Below are positions 18,163 to 27,880 of a stretch of DNA of 64,000 bases, piece after piece. Under the pieces are notes generated by a model. It was not told where the DNA came from and made no database searches. It saw only the letters and a list, made by a program, of their open reading frames with translations. The translations under genes were made by a program, and so were the position numbers. Source of the stretch: Novosphingobium sp. AP12 (GTDB lineage Bacteria; Pseudomonadota; Alphaproteobacteria; Sphingomonadales; Sphingomonadaceae); the NCBI RefSeq assembly GCF_000281975.1, contig NZ_AKKE01000009.1, positions 242,607-306,606 on the forward strand. Direction: 5' to 3'. The first letter of the stretch is position 1, and each line of letters starts with the position of its first letter.

Positions 18163-19721
18163 CCCAAGATAGCCGCACGGTCTTCGACCTGTTCGATCAC
18201 AACTTTCCGCAGCAGGCGGAGAAAACCTTCATCGTCGATCCGGCACGATCCTTTACTTACGCCGAGGTCGCCCGCGAAGTCGACCGCGTCGCGGCGTTCC
18301 TTGCCGACAGGGGCTTGGTGCCGGGAGACCGGATCGTGGTGCAGGTCCGCAAAGGCATGCGCGAGGTGGCCGCCATGCTGGCGGCGAGCCGGATCGGCTG
18401 CGTGTTCGTCAACGTCAGCACCGCGTGGACCGCAGAGCAATTGCTTTACGTCATCGAGGACAGCGGGGCACGGGCAGCCATCCTTGAAGCAGGAGTGGCG
18501 GCCGCGTTGTCCGACAGGCTGTTGGACGTGACAGTGCTCCTGGCGGGTCATTGCACTACCGCCGCCTGCTGGAACGAACTTCCCGATGCCCCCCCCTCAA
18601 GAGTCTTCGCCAGTAGCGAAACCGATCTTGCCGCGATCATCTACACCTCGGGTTCGACCGGCAAGCCCAAGGGCGTCATGCTCAGCCACCGTAACATCGT
18701 CTACGGCGCGCGCTCGGTTTCCGCCTACCTGGAACTGCGTTCGGACGACAGATTGCTGAGCGTACTGCCTTACAGCTTCGACTACGGCTTCAACCAGTTG
18801 ACGACGATGATGCTGGTGGGCGGCACTGTGGTGCATCAGCCCGTCGCGATGGTCACCGAAATCGTCCGCGCCATCCGCGACCACGGCGTGACCGGCTTCG
18901 CGGCCGTCCCCCCGCTGTGGATCCAGTTCATCCGCCTGCTGGACGCCTCGCACGAGGCCCTGCCATCCCTGCGCTTCATCACCAACTCGGGCGGCAAGAT
19001 CCCTCTGAACATACTTGAGCGGATGCCCGAACTGCTCCCGGACGTTCGGGTCTATCTCATGTACGGCCTGACCGAGGCTTTTCGCTCCACCTTCCTGCCG
19101 CCGGAGAAGTTCGCCCGGAAAATGGGTTCGATCGGCCAGGCCATCCCCCACAGCGAGGTTTTCGTCGTCAAGGAAGGCATCGGCATCGCCGGTCCGGGCG
19201 AGCAGGGCGAACTCGTGCATCGCGGCCCGCTCGTCAGCCAGGGTTATTGGAACCGCCCCGATGCGACGGCCGAAAAGATCAGGCCCTGCCCGGAACTTTC
19301 GGCGCTCATCGGTGACGAACTCGTCGTGTACAGCGGGGACATCGTCAGGGTCGACGAGGATGGCGACCTCTGGTTCGTCTCCCGCCGGGATAACCTGATC
19401 AAAAGCAGCGGGTTCCGCATCAGTCCGGATGAGGTGGAAGACCTCGTCCACCGCAGCGGCATGGCGACCGACCTGGTCGTCTTCGGCGTCGCCGACGAGC
19501 TGCTGGGCCAGAGCGTGCACGTCGCCGCGACCCTCACGGCGGGGGCCACTCGCGAAGGGCTGCTCGCTTACTGCCGCCAGGTCATGCCCGCCTACATGGT
19601 TCCTCGCGCCATCCATGTCTGGGACGCCCCGATGCCTCGCACGGCGAGTGGAAAACTCGCCCGCCCCGAGGTGGTGCGCGCATGCGCCCCGCCCCCGCAA
19701 CCACAGCCCATTGCCCCCTAG
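18159..19721 (+). CDS. AMP-forming acyl/aminoacyl ligase (exosortase-A-type)
   Basis: Adenylate-forming enzyme, 520 residues, that would activate a carboxylic acid as AMP ester and load it on a thiol. It carries the P-loop YTSGSTGKPKGVM, the YGLTEAF motif, the YSGDIVRVDEDGDL hinge region and the C-terminal Lys motif in ASGKLARPEV. Gene order (ligase, ACP, PLP decarboxylase) matches the exosortase-A-associated set, so the thiol acceptor is most likely the ACP encoded 11 bases downstream. The ATG overlaps the stop of the acetyltransferase gene. Confidence 0.87.
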   Translation: MTQDSRTVFDLFDHNFPQQAEKTFIVDPARSFTYAEVAREVDRVAAFLADRGLVPGDRIVVQVRKGMREVAAMLAASRIGCVFVNVSTAWTAEQLLYVIEDSGARAAILEAGVAAALSDRLLDVTVLLAGHCTTAACWNELPDAPPSRVFASSETDLAAIIYTSGSTGKPKGVMLSHRNIVYGARSVSAYLELRSDDRLLSVLPYSFDYGFNQLTTMMLVGGTVVHQPVAMVTEIVRAIRDHGVTGFAAVPPLWIQFIRLLDASHEALPSLRFITNSGGKIPLNILERMPELLPDVRVYLMYGLTEAFRSTFLPPEKFARKMGSIGQAIPHSEVFVVKEGIGIAGPGEQGELVHRGPLVSQGYWNRPDATAEKIRPCPELSALIGDELVVYSGDIVRVDEDGDLWFVSRRDNLIKSSGFRISPDEVEDLVHRSGMATDLVVFGVADELLGQSVHVAATLTAGATREGLLAYCRQVMPAYMVPRAIHVWDAPMPRTASGKLARPEVVRACAPPPQPQPIAP

Positions 19722-19732
19722 GAGCGAACCCA

Positions 19733-19972
19733 GTGCCCTTCACGACCGACAAGATCATCGAGAAACTGCACACCATCTCCGGCTTTGACGGCGAGGTCGA
19801 TGCCGACACTCCGCTGTTTTCATCCGGAGCACTCGATTCCATCGCCATGATTTCCCTGATCGCCTTCGTCGAACAGGAGGTCGGGATCGAGATCAGGGCC
19901 GACGAAGTGACACTGGAGAATTTCGATACCCCCGAGCGGATCAGCCGCTTCGCACTCGAGAAAGCGACATGA
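19733..19972 (+). CDS. Acyl carrier protein of the ligase-decarboxylase module
   Basis: 79-residue carrier protein. The phosphopantetheine site is S36 in GALDSIAMISLIAF, followed by the acidic helix FVEQEVGIEI. The start is GTG 19733, chosen because AGGAG lies 8 bases upstream; a longer frame reaching into the ligase gene has no such site. Its stop overlaps the decarboxylase start (ATGA). It should hold the acyl or aminoacyl group made by the ligase. Confidence 0.88.
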   Translation: MPFTTDKIIEKLHTISGFDGEVDADTPLFSSGALDSIAMISLIAFVEQEVGIEIRADEVTLENFDTPERISRFALEKAT

Positions 19973-21237
19973 GCGGCGACCGGGACGATTGGCTGGCCGC
20001 AGCCGCCGACCAGTTCGGAACGCCCTCCTTCGTCTATTTCCCCGACGACATCGCAAAGCGCATCGAGAAGCTCCGCTCGGCCTTCGGCGGGCAGCTGGAC
20101 CTGAGCTTCGCGGTCAAGAGCAACCCGAATCCGGCGCTCCTGCACTGGATGGTCGGCAAGATCGACCTGCTGGACGTATCGTCGATCGGCGAGTTCCATC
20201 TGGCGATGGAATCCGGCTGGGACCCCGCTCTCGTCAGCTTCACCGGGCCGGCAAAGCGCGAGTTCGAGATCAGGGAGGCAGTCCACGGAGGCCTCGGCCT
20301 GCTGGTTCTCGAATCGCTTCGTGAAGCGCGGGTTGCCAGCGAAGTGGCCTGCGCTTCGGGGCAGGTTCAACCGGTTTTGCTCCGCGTCGCTCCCGACAGG
20401 GTGCCGAGAGGGTTCGGCGACCAGATGGCCGGCCGCCCCAGTCCGTTCGGGGTGGACCTGCCCGACGCAGCGGCGGCGCTGGAGCTTATCGCTTCCATGC
20501 CCGGGCTGCGGCTCGCAGGGCTGCATATCTATTCCGGCACCCAGTGCCTCAAGCCCGACGCGATCGTGGAGAATTACCGCGGCTTTCTCTCCATTTTCGA
20601 GGACCTGTGCGAAGGCGCCGCGCTGACGCCTGACAGCCTGGTCATGGGCGCAGGGCTCGGGGTAGCCTATCACGACGGCGACGTCCCGCTGCCATTGGAC
20701 GCCGTGGCTGATGCCATACTGCCGGACATCGCCCGGTTCCGTGAGGCCCCCCGCTTCACCAAGGCAAAGATCAAATTGGAACTGGGCCGCTACTTGGTGG
20801 CGGAGGCCGGGTATTTCCTCACCCAGGTCGTCTCGATCAAGGAGTCGCGCGGTGTGCGCATCGCCATCTGCGACGGCGGCATGAACAACCACCTGCCTGC
20901 CTCGGGGCATTTCGGCATGGTCATCCGCCGCAACTACTCGATGCACCGGGTCGGCGGCGGCGAGGTCGTCGAACCCGTGGACATCAGTGGCCCCCTCTGC
21001 ACTTCGATCGACAGGCTGGGGAGCGGCGTGCGGCTACCGGTGCTTACGGAAGGCGATGTGATCGCGGTCCACAACAGCGGGGCCTACGGCCTCACCGCCA
21101 GCCCAATCCATTTCATAAGCCACGCACCTCCCGCCGAGCTGATGCTGCTGGGCGGAGTGCTGCATGACGTCTCCCGCTTCCTTGCGCCGGTATCGACCCT
21201 TGAAAGCATGAGCCTCGCGGCTGCAGATGCCGCCTAG
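19969..21237 (+). CDS. PLP-dependent decarboxylase, DAP/ornithine type (exosortase-A-like)
   Basis: Fold-III PLP enzyme, 422 residues. The cofactor Lys is K50 in SFAVKSNPNP, the His stacking on PLP is in LHIYSGTQ, the phosphate-binding loop is GAGLGVAY, and the active-site Cys from the partner subunit is C344 in GPLCTSIDRL. Such enzymes decarboxylate diaminopimelate, ornithine or related acids. In the exosortase-A context a homologue sits beside ligase and ACP genes, which suggests action on a carrier-bound or unusual amino acid (inference). Stop codons of this gene and the convergent Lrp gene share CTAG at 21234-21237. Confidence 0.87.
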   Translation: MSGDRDDWLAAAADQFGTPSFVYFPDDIAKRIEKLRSAFGGQLDLSFAVKSNPNPALLHWMVGKIDLLDVSSIGEFHLAMESGWDPALVSFTGPAKREFEIREAVHGGLGLLVLESLREARVASEVACASGQVQPVLLRVAPDRVPRGFGDQMAGRPSPFGVDLPDAAAALELIASMPGLRLAGLHIYSGTQCLKPDAIVENYRGFLSIFEDLCEGAALTPDSLVMGAGLGVAYHDGDVPLPLDAVADAILPDIARFREAPRFTKAKIKLELGRYLVAEAGYFLTQVVSIKESRGVRIAICDGGMNNHLPASGHFGMVIRRNYSMHRVGGGEVVEPVDISGPLCTSIDRLGSGVRLPVLTEGDVIAVHNSGAYGLTASPIHFISHAPPAELMLLGGVLHDVSRFLAPVSTLESMSLAAADAA

Positions 21238-21812
21238 ATCGAGCGATGCGCCTGGAGGATCGCGGGCGCAATCTGGCGGTTCGCCACTTCGCGCAGCACG
21301 AAACTGCTGCGGATGCGGGCGACGTGCGGCAGGACCGACAGTTCTTTGCGATAGATCATATCGTAATCCTCGAGCGACTGGACGTTCAGGATCATCAGGA
21401 AGTCGGTGTCGCCGGTGACGAACGCGCAGAAGCGCATCGACGGGCTTTGAAGCACCGCACGTTCGAAATCCTGGAGCACGTTCTCGGCCTGCGACATCAG
21501 TTCGATCGACACCACCACGAGCGTACCATACCCCAGCGACCGCACGTTGAGGTTGGCCGAATAATGGGTGATGTAGCCGGTTTCCTCAAGAATCTTGCGC
21601 CGCCGGGCGACCGCCGTGCTCGACAGGTGGACGTTGTCTCCGAGCCAGACATCCGATGCGCGCCCTTCGGTCACCAGCGCGCGCATCAGTCGGAAGTCGG
21701 TATCGTCGAGTTCGTGCTGGATAGGCCGGCTTCGCGCCGGTTCGAGCCAGTTCGATCGGCCTGATGGCATGTCCATGTTGCTCTGCGCCCCTTTTTTCGT
21801 TTTCAGAACCAT
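21234..21812 (-). CDS. Lrp/AsnC-family transcriptional regulator
   Basis: 192 residues: N-terminal winged helix-turn-helix (ELDDTDFRLMRALVTEG, then NVHLSSTAVARRRKILEE) and a C-terminal RAM domain (GTLVVVSIELMSQ, FVTGDTDFLMILNVQSLEDY). Such proteins bind amino acids and control transport and catabolism. The start ATG 21812 has GGAGG 11 bases upstream; ATG 21776 is an alternative. It lies convergent to the decarboxylase and in line with the metalloprotease gene, so it may respond to amino acids released by the 22-34 kb set (inference). Confidence 0.88.
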   Translation of the reverse strand: MVLKTKKGAQSNMDMPSGRSNWLEPARSRPIQHELDDTDFRLMRALVTEGRASDVWLGDNVHLSSTAVARRRKILEETGYITHYSANLNVRSLGYGTLVVVSIELMSQAENVLQDFERAVLQSPSMRFCAFVTGDTDFLMILNVQSLEDYDMIYRKELSVLPHVARIRSSFVLREVANRQIAPAILQAHRSI

Positions 21813-21861
21813 AGTGCCGCAAGCCTCCGTGACTTCAAACGAAAGGTGGCGGAAGGACCGA

Positions 21862-24330
21862 TCAATTCGGCAGGACGTCGTCGAACCACCCGGTATCGCC
21901 AATCGGCATGCCTGCCGGGATGTCCGGCTTGGGCCGACGCTGCTTGTCGATCTCGGCCTCCAGTCTTGCCGGATCACCAAGCGTGGCGGCCATCGACAGC
22001 TGCCACAGCCCCTCCTCGGAAACACGCTTGGCCTTGGCGAAGCTGCCCGCGATGACCTTGAGGAAACCGTCGAGCACCGCCGCGACATCCGCGGGAGTGG
22101 CCGGATCGCGCGAAGCTGAGGCGATAGCCAGCAGCGTTGCTTGGGAGATACGGCGCGTGACGGCACGGTCATGCGCGCCGATAACCGGCCGCAGCTTGTC
22201 GAGCAGCGTCATCACTCCCGGCTGCCCTGCGTCGTAGCCATGCTGGATGTGAAGGCGGGTCAGGCGCGCAGGCGCAAGCAGGCTGTCGAGCGTGACCTGC
22301 GCCGCGACCTGTGCCGCCACCAGCGGGTCGAATACGGCGGAACCCGCACTGAGCAGTACTTCCGGCTCCGCCTCGGCGTCGTCGCGGGCGCTGGTGCCGC
22401 TCGAAAGCACCATCGAAAGTTCGCCGGGAACCGTCAGTTCGCGTTCCGAAAGCGTCGCGACCATGGCGTCCATCGCTGCCAGCTGTTCAGCTGCGGGAAC
22501 CGGGCTGGGCACCGGCTTTCCGTCGCCCGCTACGGCATAGTCGTACCGCACACCGCCAACGAGCTTGCCGGTGGCGTCGATGGAATAGCGGTGGAACAGC
22601 CAGATCGGCACGAACTTGCGGCGCAGGTTCGACAGCGGTTCTCCGGCGAGGAGGACGCGGGGGCCGAAGTTCTGGAGCGCTATCCGGCGGACTTCCAGAG
22701 TGTGGGCGAGGTCGGCGGGGGTGTCCTGCCCCTCGGTCCACATGTTGACGCCGGGGACCGCGAGGTCGGAGGCGCGGCCGTCGATGTCGGTGCCGTAGAG
22801 CATGCCGGCCTTCTGGGCGGCTTCGGCCTTGGAGGCGGCGTCGGTATCGGGGTCTACGCTGGGAGAGGGTTCTCCGTAGAGCCAGTCGACGGTGAACTTG
22901 TCCCACCTTCCGATGCCCGACGCGTAAGCATCTGCAAGACTTAGGTTTCTTCCGGCGATATCCACCTTCGGACCGGGGTAGTCCATCACCGAGGCGCGGT
23001 CCTGGAGACTGGCCTTGAAGTTGTGGACGAAGCCGATCGAGTGCCCGACTTCATGCGCGCCGAGCTGGCTGATACGCGCCAAAGCCGCGCGAACCGGGTC
23101 GTTCGGGCCGCCGTCCCCGTTCTGGGCGGTGCCGACGAGGCCTTCGAAGATCGTGATATCCTGGCGTACCCGAAGCGCACCTAACACGACATTGCCCTTG
23201 ATGATCTCGCCCGTACGCGGGTCTATGACCCCCCCGCCATACGACCAGCTGCGGTTCTGGCGGTCGGTCCAGTTGACCATGCTGTAGCGCACGTCCTGCG
23301 GGTCTACGCCGGGGGGCAGGATTTCCACCTTGAAGGCGTCGATGAACCCGGCGGCGTCGAAAGCGTCGGCCCACCAGCGCACCCCGTCCGCAAGCGCGCT
23401 GCGGATCGGTTCGGGTGCGGCGCTGTCGATGTAGAAGACGATGGGCTTCTTGACCGGCGAGCGGGCGGCCGCCGGGTCGGTCTTTTCCAGGCGGAAGCGG
23501 TTCGCGTATTCGACCAGCATCGGCGATCCGAGCGGAGTGCCGAAGTCGTAGACCTGGGTGGCATGGGCGCCCGAGCGGATGTCGAAGCGGCGCGGCTTGA
23601 AACCCGGTTCAGGCAGCGCCACGAGCGATGAGTGCACCGTGAAGCTGACCGCGCGGCCGTCCGGCGCGAGGATATCGAGTTCGTGGCCCGCGCTGTCGGC
23701 GGCGAATGTCTGCACCGTTTCCAGTTCGATGTTGCGCGGGAACACCTTGATCGAGCCGGTATCGACCGCGCTGAGCTTTTCCGACAGCTTGTAGCCCTTG
23801 GCACCTGCGGCGAGCGCTCCGCCAAGGTCCATGCTGTCGGCCATCAGCAGCGGGGTCAGGTCGACCTTCACCGGCCCTCCATCGGGAGCATCGCCGACGA
23901 TCTCCAGCATGGCGACGGTGCTGAACGGGAAGCTGGCCCGCGCGCCCTTGGCGACGCCGGCATCACCCGTGGCCCGATAGCGCGGGTTTTCGAAGACGAC
24001 GGCGACCTTGCCGCCCATGCGGCGGAACGCCAGCACCTTGGTATCGCCTTGCATGCCCCGGTCGATGCGGATGGCGGCCGAGCCCAGGCCCGTCTTGATC
24101 GCCTGCGTGAACAGGTAGCGGCCCGAAACGCCGTCCGCGTCCGCCGCGGGCAGGACGAGCATGACCTTGCCCTTCTGTGCGTCCGCCTCGACCGGCAGCA
24201 GCGCGCCGTCGGGCGATGCCGTCACGCGAACGGGCGCGGCCGTTGCCCCGGTCCCGGACAGCAACGACAGCGCCGAGGCAGCGACGAGCAGGGTGCGGAC
24301 CAAGTGTTTATTGCGCGCAGGAATCGACAT
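21862..24330 (-). CDS. Large zinc-dependent metalloprotease (DUF5117/DUF4953 type)
   Basis: Secreted protein of about 822 residues: a signal peptide (VRTLLVAASALSLLSGTGATA), a long beta-rich N-terminal domain of the DUF5117 type, then a gluzincin-like catalytic domain with H426-E427-x2-H430 in AHEVGHSIGFVHNF. This arrangement is typical of large periplasmic zinc metalloproteases. The start is ATG 24330; a TTG at 24336 adds two codons. It may trim peptides for the uptake system encoded divergently. Substrate unknown. Confidence 0.87.
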   Translation of the reverse strand: MSIPARNKHLVRTLLVAASALSLLSGTGATAAPVRVTASPDGALLPVEADAQKGKVMLVLPAADADGVSGRYLFTQAIKTGLGSAAIRIDRGMQGDTKVLAFRRMGGKVAVVFENPRYRATGDAGVAKGARASFPFSTVAMLEIVGDAPDGGPVKVDLTPLLMADSMDLGGALAAGAKGYKLSEKLSAVDTGSIKVFPRNIELETVQTFAADSAGHELDILAPDGRAVSFTVHSSLVALPEPGFKPRRFDIRSGAHATQVYDFGTPLGSPMLVEYANRFRLEKTDPAAARSPVKKPIVFYIDSAAPEPIRSALADGVRWWADAFDAAGFIDAFKVEILPPGVDPQDVRYSMVNWTDRQNRSWSYGGGVIDPRTGEIIKGNVVLGALRVRQDITIFEGLVGTAQNGDGGPNDPVRAALARISQLGAHEVGHSIGFVHNFKASLQDRASVMDYPGPKVDIAGRNLSLADAYASGIGRWDKFTVDWLYGEPSPSVDPDTDAASKAEAAQKAGMLYGTDIDGRASDLAVPGVNMWTEGQDTPADLAHTLEVRRIALQNFGPRVLLAGEPLSNLRRKFVPIWLFHRYSIDATGKLVGGVRYDYAVAGDGKPVPSPVPAAEQLAAMDAMVATLSERELTVPGELSMVLSSGTSARDDAEAEPEVLLSAGSAVFDPLVAAQVAAQVTLDSLLAPARLTRLHIQHGYDAGQPGVMTLLDKLRPVIGAHDRAVTRRISQATLLAIASASRDPATPADVAAVLDGFLKVIAGSFAKAKRVSEEGLWQLSMAATLGDPARLEAEIDKQRRPKPDIPAGMPIGDTGWFDDVLPN

Positions 24331-24945
24331 CGGCAAAACAACCCCTGTTATTGGACTACCCGGGCAAATGGCTGACCGGACGGCCGTTGATGACCTGCCA
24401 AGACTAACAGATATCGCACTGCAGCATCCCCGAACTTATCGGGCGATCAACCCCCTTTGACGATGAAATCCTGCGTCAAACGCCCCCTTGACAACGGATT
24501 CTCCCTACCGGTTCGCATATCGAGTTAAAGCTTTGAAACCGTAATCGGAACGCATTGCCGCATTTCCGAATCACGCCATTGCATCATGATTGGAAAATGC
24601 GCTCCCAACCGCTCGCTCGCACCATTTCTGCGCGAGGTGCGGGTTTGGCGACGGAATCTGTCAACCGCCTGCAGCAATCTCCTGATCTTTCGTGGGATCA
24701 CGCGCAGCCTTCCAGCTAAGATCAACGGCGTCGGGGAGGGCACCGCGGGGCAACGGCGCCAACGGGCACTTCTCGATAATGGAACCTTGCGACCATCGCG
24801 AGGCGGGGACGCTACGATCGTAAAGCAGCGGACGAGAATCCGCCGACCGGCCTTTCACCGGTACGACCGGACACGTGCCCTCCATTCGTAACGGGGACGG
24901 GGACGCCTGCGGCAGACATGGTTCAGGCCGGAGGGAATTATCGCG
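24331..24945. promoter_or_regulatory. 615-base divergent intergenic region, possible long leader
   Basis: Sits between the metalloprotease and the TonB receptor genes. The short open frames here have no protein-like character. The left part is AT-rich around 24470-24600 (likely promoters). The right part (24720-24945) is GC-rich and full of short inverted repeats, including CCTTGCGA/TCGCGAGG at 24785-24803 and ACCGG-type repeats around 24850-24880. This could be a structured 5' leader of the receptor mRNA, or an operator for the nearby Lrp protein. I recognise no known riboswitch. Confidence 0.4.
24785..24803. promoter_or_regulatory. Inverted repeat in leader of TonB receptor
   Basis: CCTTGCGA and TCGCGAGG are separated by CCA and can pair at seven of eight positions. 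It lies about 145 bases before the receptor start and may be an RNA stem or a protein-binding site. Confidence 0.3.
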
Positions 24946-27855
24946 ATGCACAGCGCCACTGAAGAAAGCGCCACCCAGACCACGCATGCTGGTCGGATTT
25001 CTGGCGCTCGACACAAGTCGAAGACTTTCACCGCCCGGATGCTGCTGCTGGCATCGGCCGCGCCGCTCCTGTCGATCACCCCGGCCATGGCGCAGGAGGT
25101 GGAAACCCCGGCAGACGAGATCGCCGAAGGTCCGACGAGCGATATCGTCGTGACCGGCTCGCGCATCGTGCGCGACGGCTACAGCGCGCCCACCCCCGTC
25201 GCCGTGCTCGGGGAGGCGGACATCGCCGCGCAGGCGCCGGCCAACATCTCGGACTTCGTCAACCAGATGCCCGCGATCGCCGGCAGCGGCACTTCCGGCA
25301 CGTCTTCGGGCGGCCTTTCGAACGCAGGTGCGGGCATCAACTCCATCGGCCTGCGCGGCCTCGGCGTCGGCCGCACGCTGGTGCTGGTCGACGGGCAGCG
25401 CTCGGTCGCATCCAGCGTCGGCGGGACGGTAGACATCAACACCATCCCGCAGGACCTGGTGAAGCGGGTCGAGGTCATCACTGGCGGCGCTTCCGCAGCA
25501 TACGGTTCGGACGCGGTGGGCGGTGTCGTCAACTTCATCCTCGATACCGGCTACACGGGCGTGAAGCTTTCGGCCGACGCGGGCATCTCTGATTACGGCG
25601 ACGCCTTCAACTACCGCATCGCCGCGACCGCCGGATTCTCGCTGCTCGACGACCGTCTGCACTTGCTCACCAGCGTCTCGTGGTTCGACCAGACGCGCGA
25701 GGAAGGTATCAACCGCGACTGGAACGACAGCGGCTATTTCCAGATCAACAACCCCGCCTACACCGCCACCAACGGCCAGCCCCAGCGCTACGTCGGTAGC
25801 GGCATCGGACCCTCGGGCTACACCGCGGGCGGCCTCATCACCAGCGGCCCGCTGATGGGCACCTATTTCCTCGGCGAGGGCCAGACCGCGAAGCTGAACT
25901 ACGGCACCGTCTCCAGCCCGTGGATGGTCGGCGGCGACTGGCAGACGACGCTGGCGGGCCATGTCGGCACCAACACCCTCGTCCCGAAGGACGAGCGGTT
26001 GAGCGCGTTCCAGCGCATAGGCTTCAACGTCACGCCTGATATCGAGGTGTTCGGCCAGTTCTCCTACAACCGCTCGGTCAGCGCCAGTTCGTACCAGCAG
26101 ACCCCCAGCACCGGCGTCTCGATCCGCACGGACAACGCCTACCTGCTCAGCCAGTACCCGGCCGTCGCCGCGCAGATGGCCGCGCGCGGCCTCTCGACGA
26201 TCACGGTGGGCACCTCCAACGCGGGCTTCCCGATCCCCGGCAGCAACATCAAGCGCGAAGTCTATCGTGGCGTCGTCGGCGCGAAGGGCAGCCTCGACCT
26301 GTTCAGCAAGCCGATGAACTGGGACGTCTACTACCAGAAAGGCGTCACCAAGGCGCGAGAGGAGCTGACCAACACCTGGCAGAACTCTCGCATGGCGCTG
26401 GCGCAGGACGCGGTGTTCGCAGCCAACGGCAGCATCGTGTGCCGCTCCACGCTCACCGACCCGACCAACGGCTGCGTGCCCATCGACCGCCTCGGCACCA
26501 ACGGTCCATCGGCCGAGGCGCTCGACTACATCTTCCTCGATGGATACCAGCCGGTCCGTCACCAGACCATCAAGCAGGACGTCGCCGCCGCCACCATCTC
26601 GGGCAGCGCCTTCGCGCTTCCGGCGGGTGACGTCGCCTTCGCCACCGGCGTCGAATGGAGGCGCGAGCAGATCGACGGAGAGGTCGATCCGGTCCACAAC
26701 TCGGGCTGGCTCTACGGCAACTTCCGCGTCAACCAGGGCAAATACGACGTCTACGAGGGCTTCCTCGAAGTCGATATCCCGATCATCGAAGGGCTGAACC
26801 TCAACGCCGCGGCGCGCGGCACGCACTACTCGACCTCGGGCTGGGTCGGCACCTGGAAGGTCGGCGCGACCTGGCAGGTGATCGACGACGTGCGCCTGCG
26901 CGGCAACATCAGCCACGACATCCGCGCGCCCAACCTCGAGGAACTGTTCGCCGCCGGCACCGCGCGCACCAACTCGGTCATCATCCCGGCCGGGGCCAAC
27001 GCCCCCGTCACCGGCTCGCAGCAGTTCGTGCAGAACGCCTTCGGCAACCCGAACCTCAAGCCCGAAGTCGCCGACGGCTGGACGGCGGGCATCGTCATCA
27101 CCCCGTCGTTCCTGCCGGGCTTCAGCGCCTCGTTCGACTACTACGACATCAAGATCGACGACGCGATCGGCTCGATCACCGCACAGCAGACCGTGGACCT
27201 GTGCTATGATCAGGGTGTCGCCTCCTACTGCCCGAACATCAAGTTCGTGAACGGCGCGCTCAGCACCATCGACCTGACACCGATCAACTTCGCGACCCAG
27301 AAGACCAGCGGCTTCGACATCGAGGCGAGCTATACCCTGCCGGTCGGTCCGGGCACTCTGCGCCTCCACGGGCAGGCCACGCACTACATCGAGAACGTGC
27401 TCGACGACGGCATCAGCTTCCCGATCGACTACGCCGGCGTACTGACCAACACGACCTACGCCTCGCCCGACTGGGTCTACCGCCTGAGCGCCTTCTACGA
27501 GCTGGACCCGGTGACCTTCAACCTCGTCGCACGCGGCTTCACCGACGGCGTCTACGGCAACGACTGGATCGAGTGCAATGGCGACTGCCCCGCCAGCACG
27601 CCCCAGTACCGCACGATCAACGACAACTCGATCAACGGCGCCACCTACTTCGACGCCTCGATCGACTTCAAGTTCCCGACGATGGGGGGCAATGGCCACC
27701 TGACCTTCATCGTCAACAACCTGACCAACAAGGACCCGGTCCTCGTCGGCAACGGGCCGGACGGCAACAACGTCCCCGCCTACGCCCAGACCAACCGCAG
27801 CCGCTACGATGTCGTGGGCCGCACGTTCCGCGTCGCCGCCAAAGTCGAATTCTAA
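24946..27855 (+). CDS. TonB-dependent receptor of the M20/DadA locus
   Basis: Outer-membrane receptor, 969 residues. An extended N-terminus ends in a signal cleavage region (ITPAMAQEVE), then plug (DIVVTGSRIVRDGY, GLRGLGVGRTLVLVDGQR, GGASAAYGSDAVGGVVNF) and barrel, ending AAKVEF with the terminal Phe expected for barrel insertion. GGAGGG lies 9 bases before the ATG. It is followed after 25 bases by two M20 amidohydrolase genes, which suggests it imports the amide- or peptide-linked substrate those enzymes cut (inference). The GxRGxGxxRTLVLVDGxR plug variant is common in sphingomonad peptide or glycan receptors. Confidence 0.93.
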   Translation: MHSATEESATQTTHAGRISGARHKSKTFTARMLLLASAAPLLSITPAMAQEVETPADEIAEGPTSDIVVTGSRIVRDGYSAPTPVAVLGEADIAAQAPANISDFVNQMPAIAGSGTSGTSSGGLSNAGAGINSIGLRGLGVGRTLVLVDGQRSVASSVGGTVDINTIPQDLVKRVEVITGGASAAYGSDAVGGVVNFILDTGYTGVKLSADAGISDYGDAFNYRIAATAGFSLLDDRLHLLTSVSWFDQTREEGINRDWNDSGYFQINNPAYTATNGQPQRYVGSGIGPSGYTAGGLITSGPLMGTYFLGEGQTAKLNYGTVSSPWMVGGDWQTTLAGHVGTNTLVPKDERLSAFQRIGFNVTPDIEVFGQFSYNRSVSASSYQQTPSTGVSIRTDNAYLLSQYPAVAAQMAARGLSTITVGTSNAGFPIPGSNIKREVYRGVVGAKGSLDLFSKPMNWDVYYQKGVTKAREELTNTWQNSRMALAQDAVFAANGSIVCRSTLTDPTNGCVPIDRLGTNGPSAEALDYIFLDGYQPVRHQTIKQDVAAATISGSAFALPAGDVAFATGVEWRREQIDGEVDPVHNSGWLYGNFRVNQGKYDVYEGFLEVDIPIIEGLNLNAAARGTHYSTSGWVGTWKVGATWQVIDDVRLRGNISHDIRAPNLEELFAAGTARTNSVIIPAGANAPVTGSQQFVQNAFGNPNLKPEVADGWTAGIVITPSFLPGFSASFDYYDIKIDDAIGSITAQQTVDLCYDQGVASYCPNIKFVNGALSTIDLTPINFATQKTSGFDIEASYTLPVGPGTLRLHGQATHYIENVLDDGISFPIDYAGVLTNTTYASPDWVYRLSAFYELDPVTFNLVARGFTDGVYGNDWIECNGDCPASTPQYRTINDNSINGATYFDASIDFKFPTMGGNGHLTFIVNNLTNKDPVLVGNGPDGNNVPAYAQTNRSRYDVVGRTFRVAAKVEF

Positions 27856-27880
27856 GGGAAGAGAGAGGAATACCCCCAAG

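Noticed and set aside
24586..24891. Possible 101-residue gene before the TonB receptor
   Set aside because: No ribosome site, no recognisable pattern, and codon choice unlike neighbouring genes.
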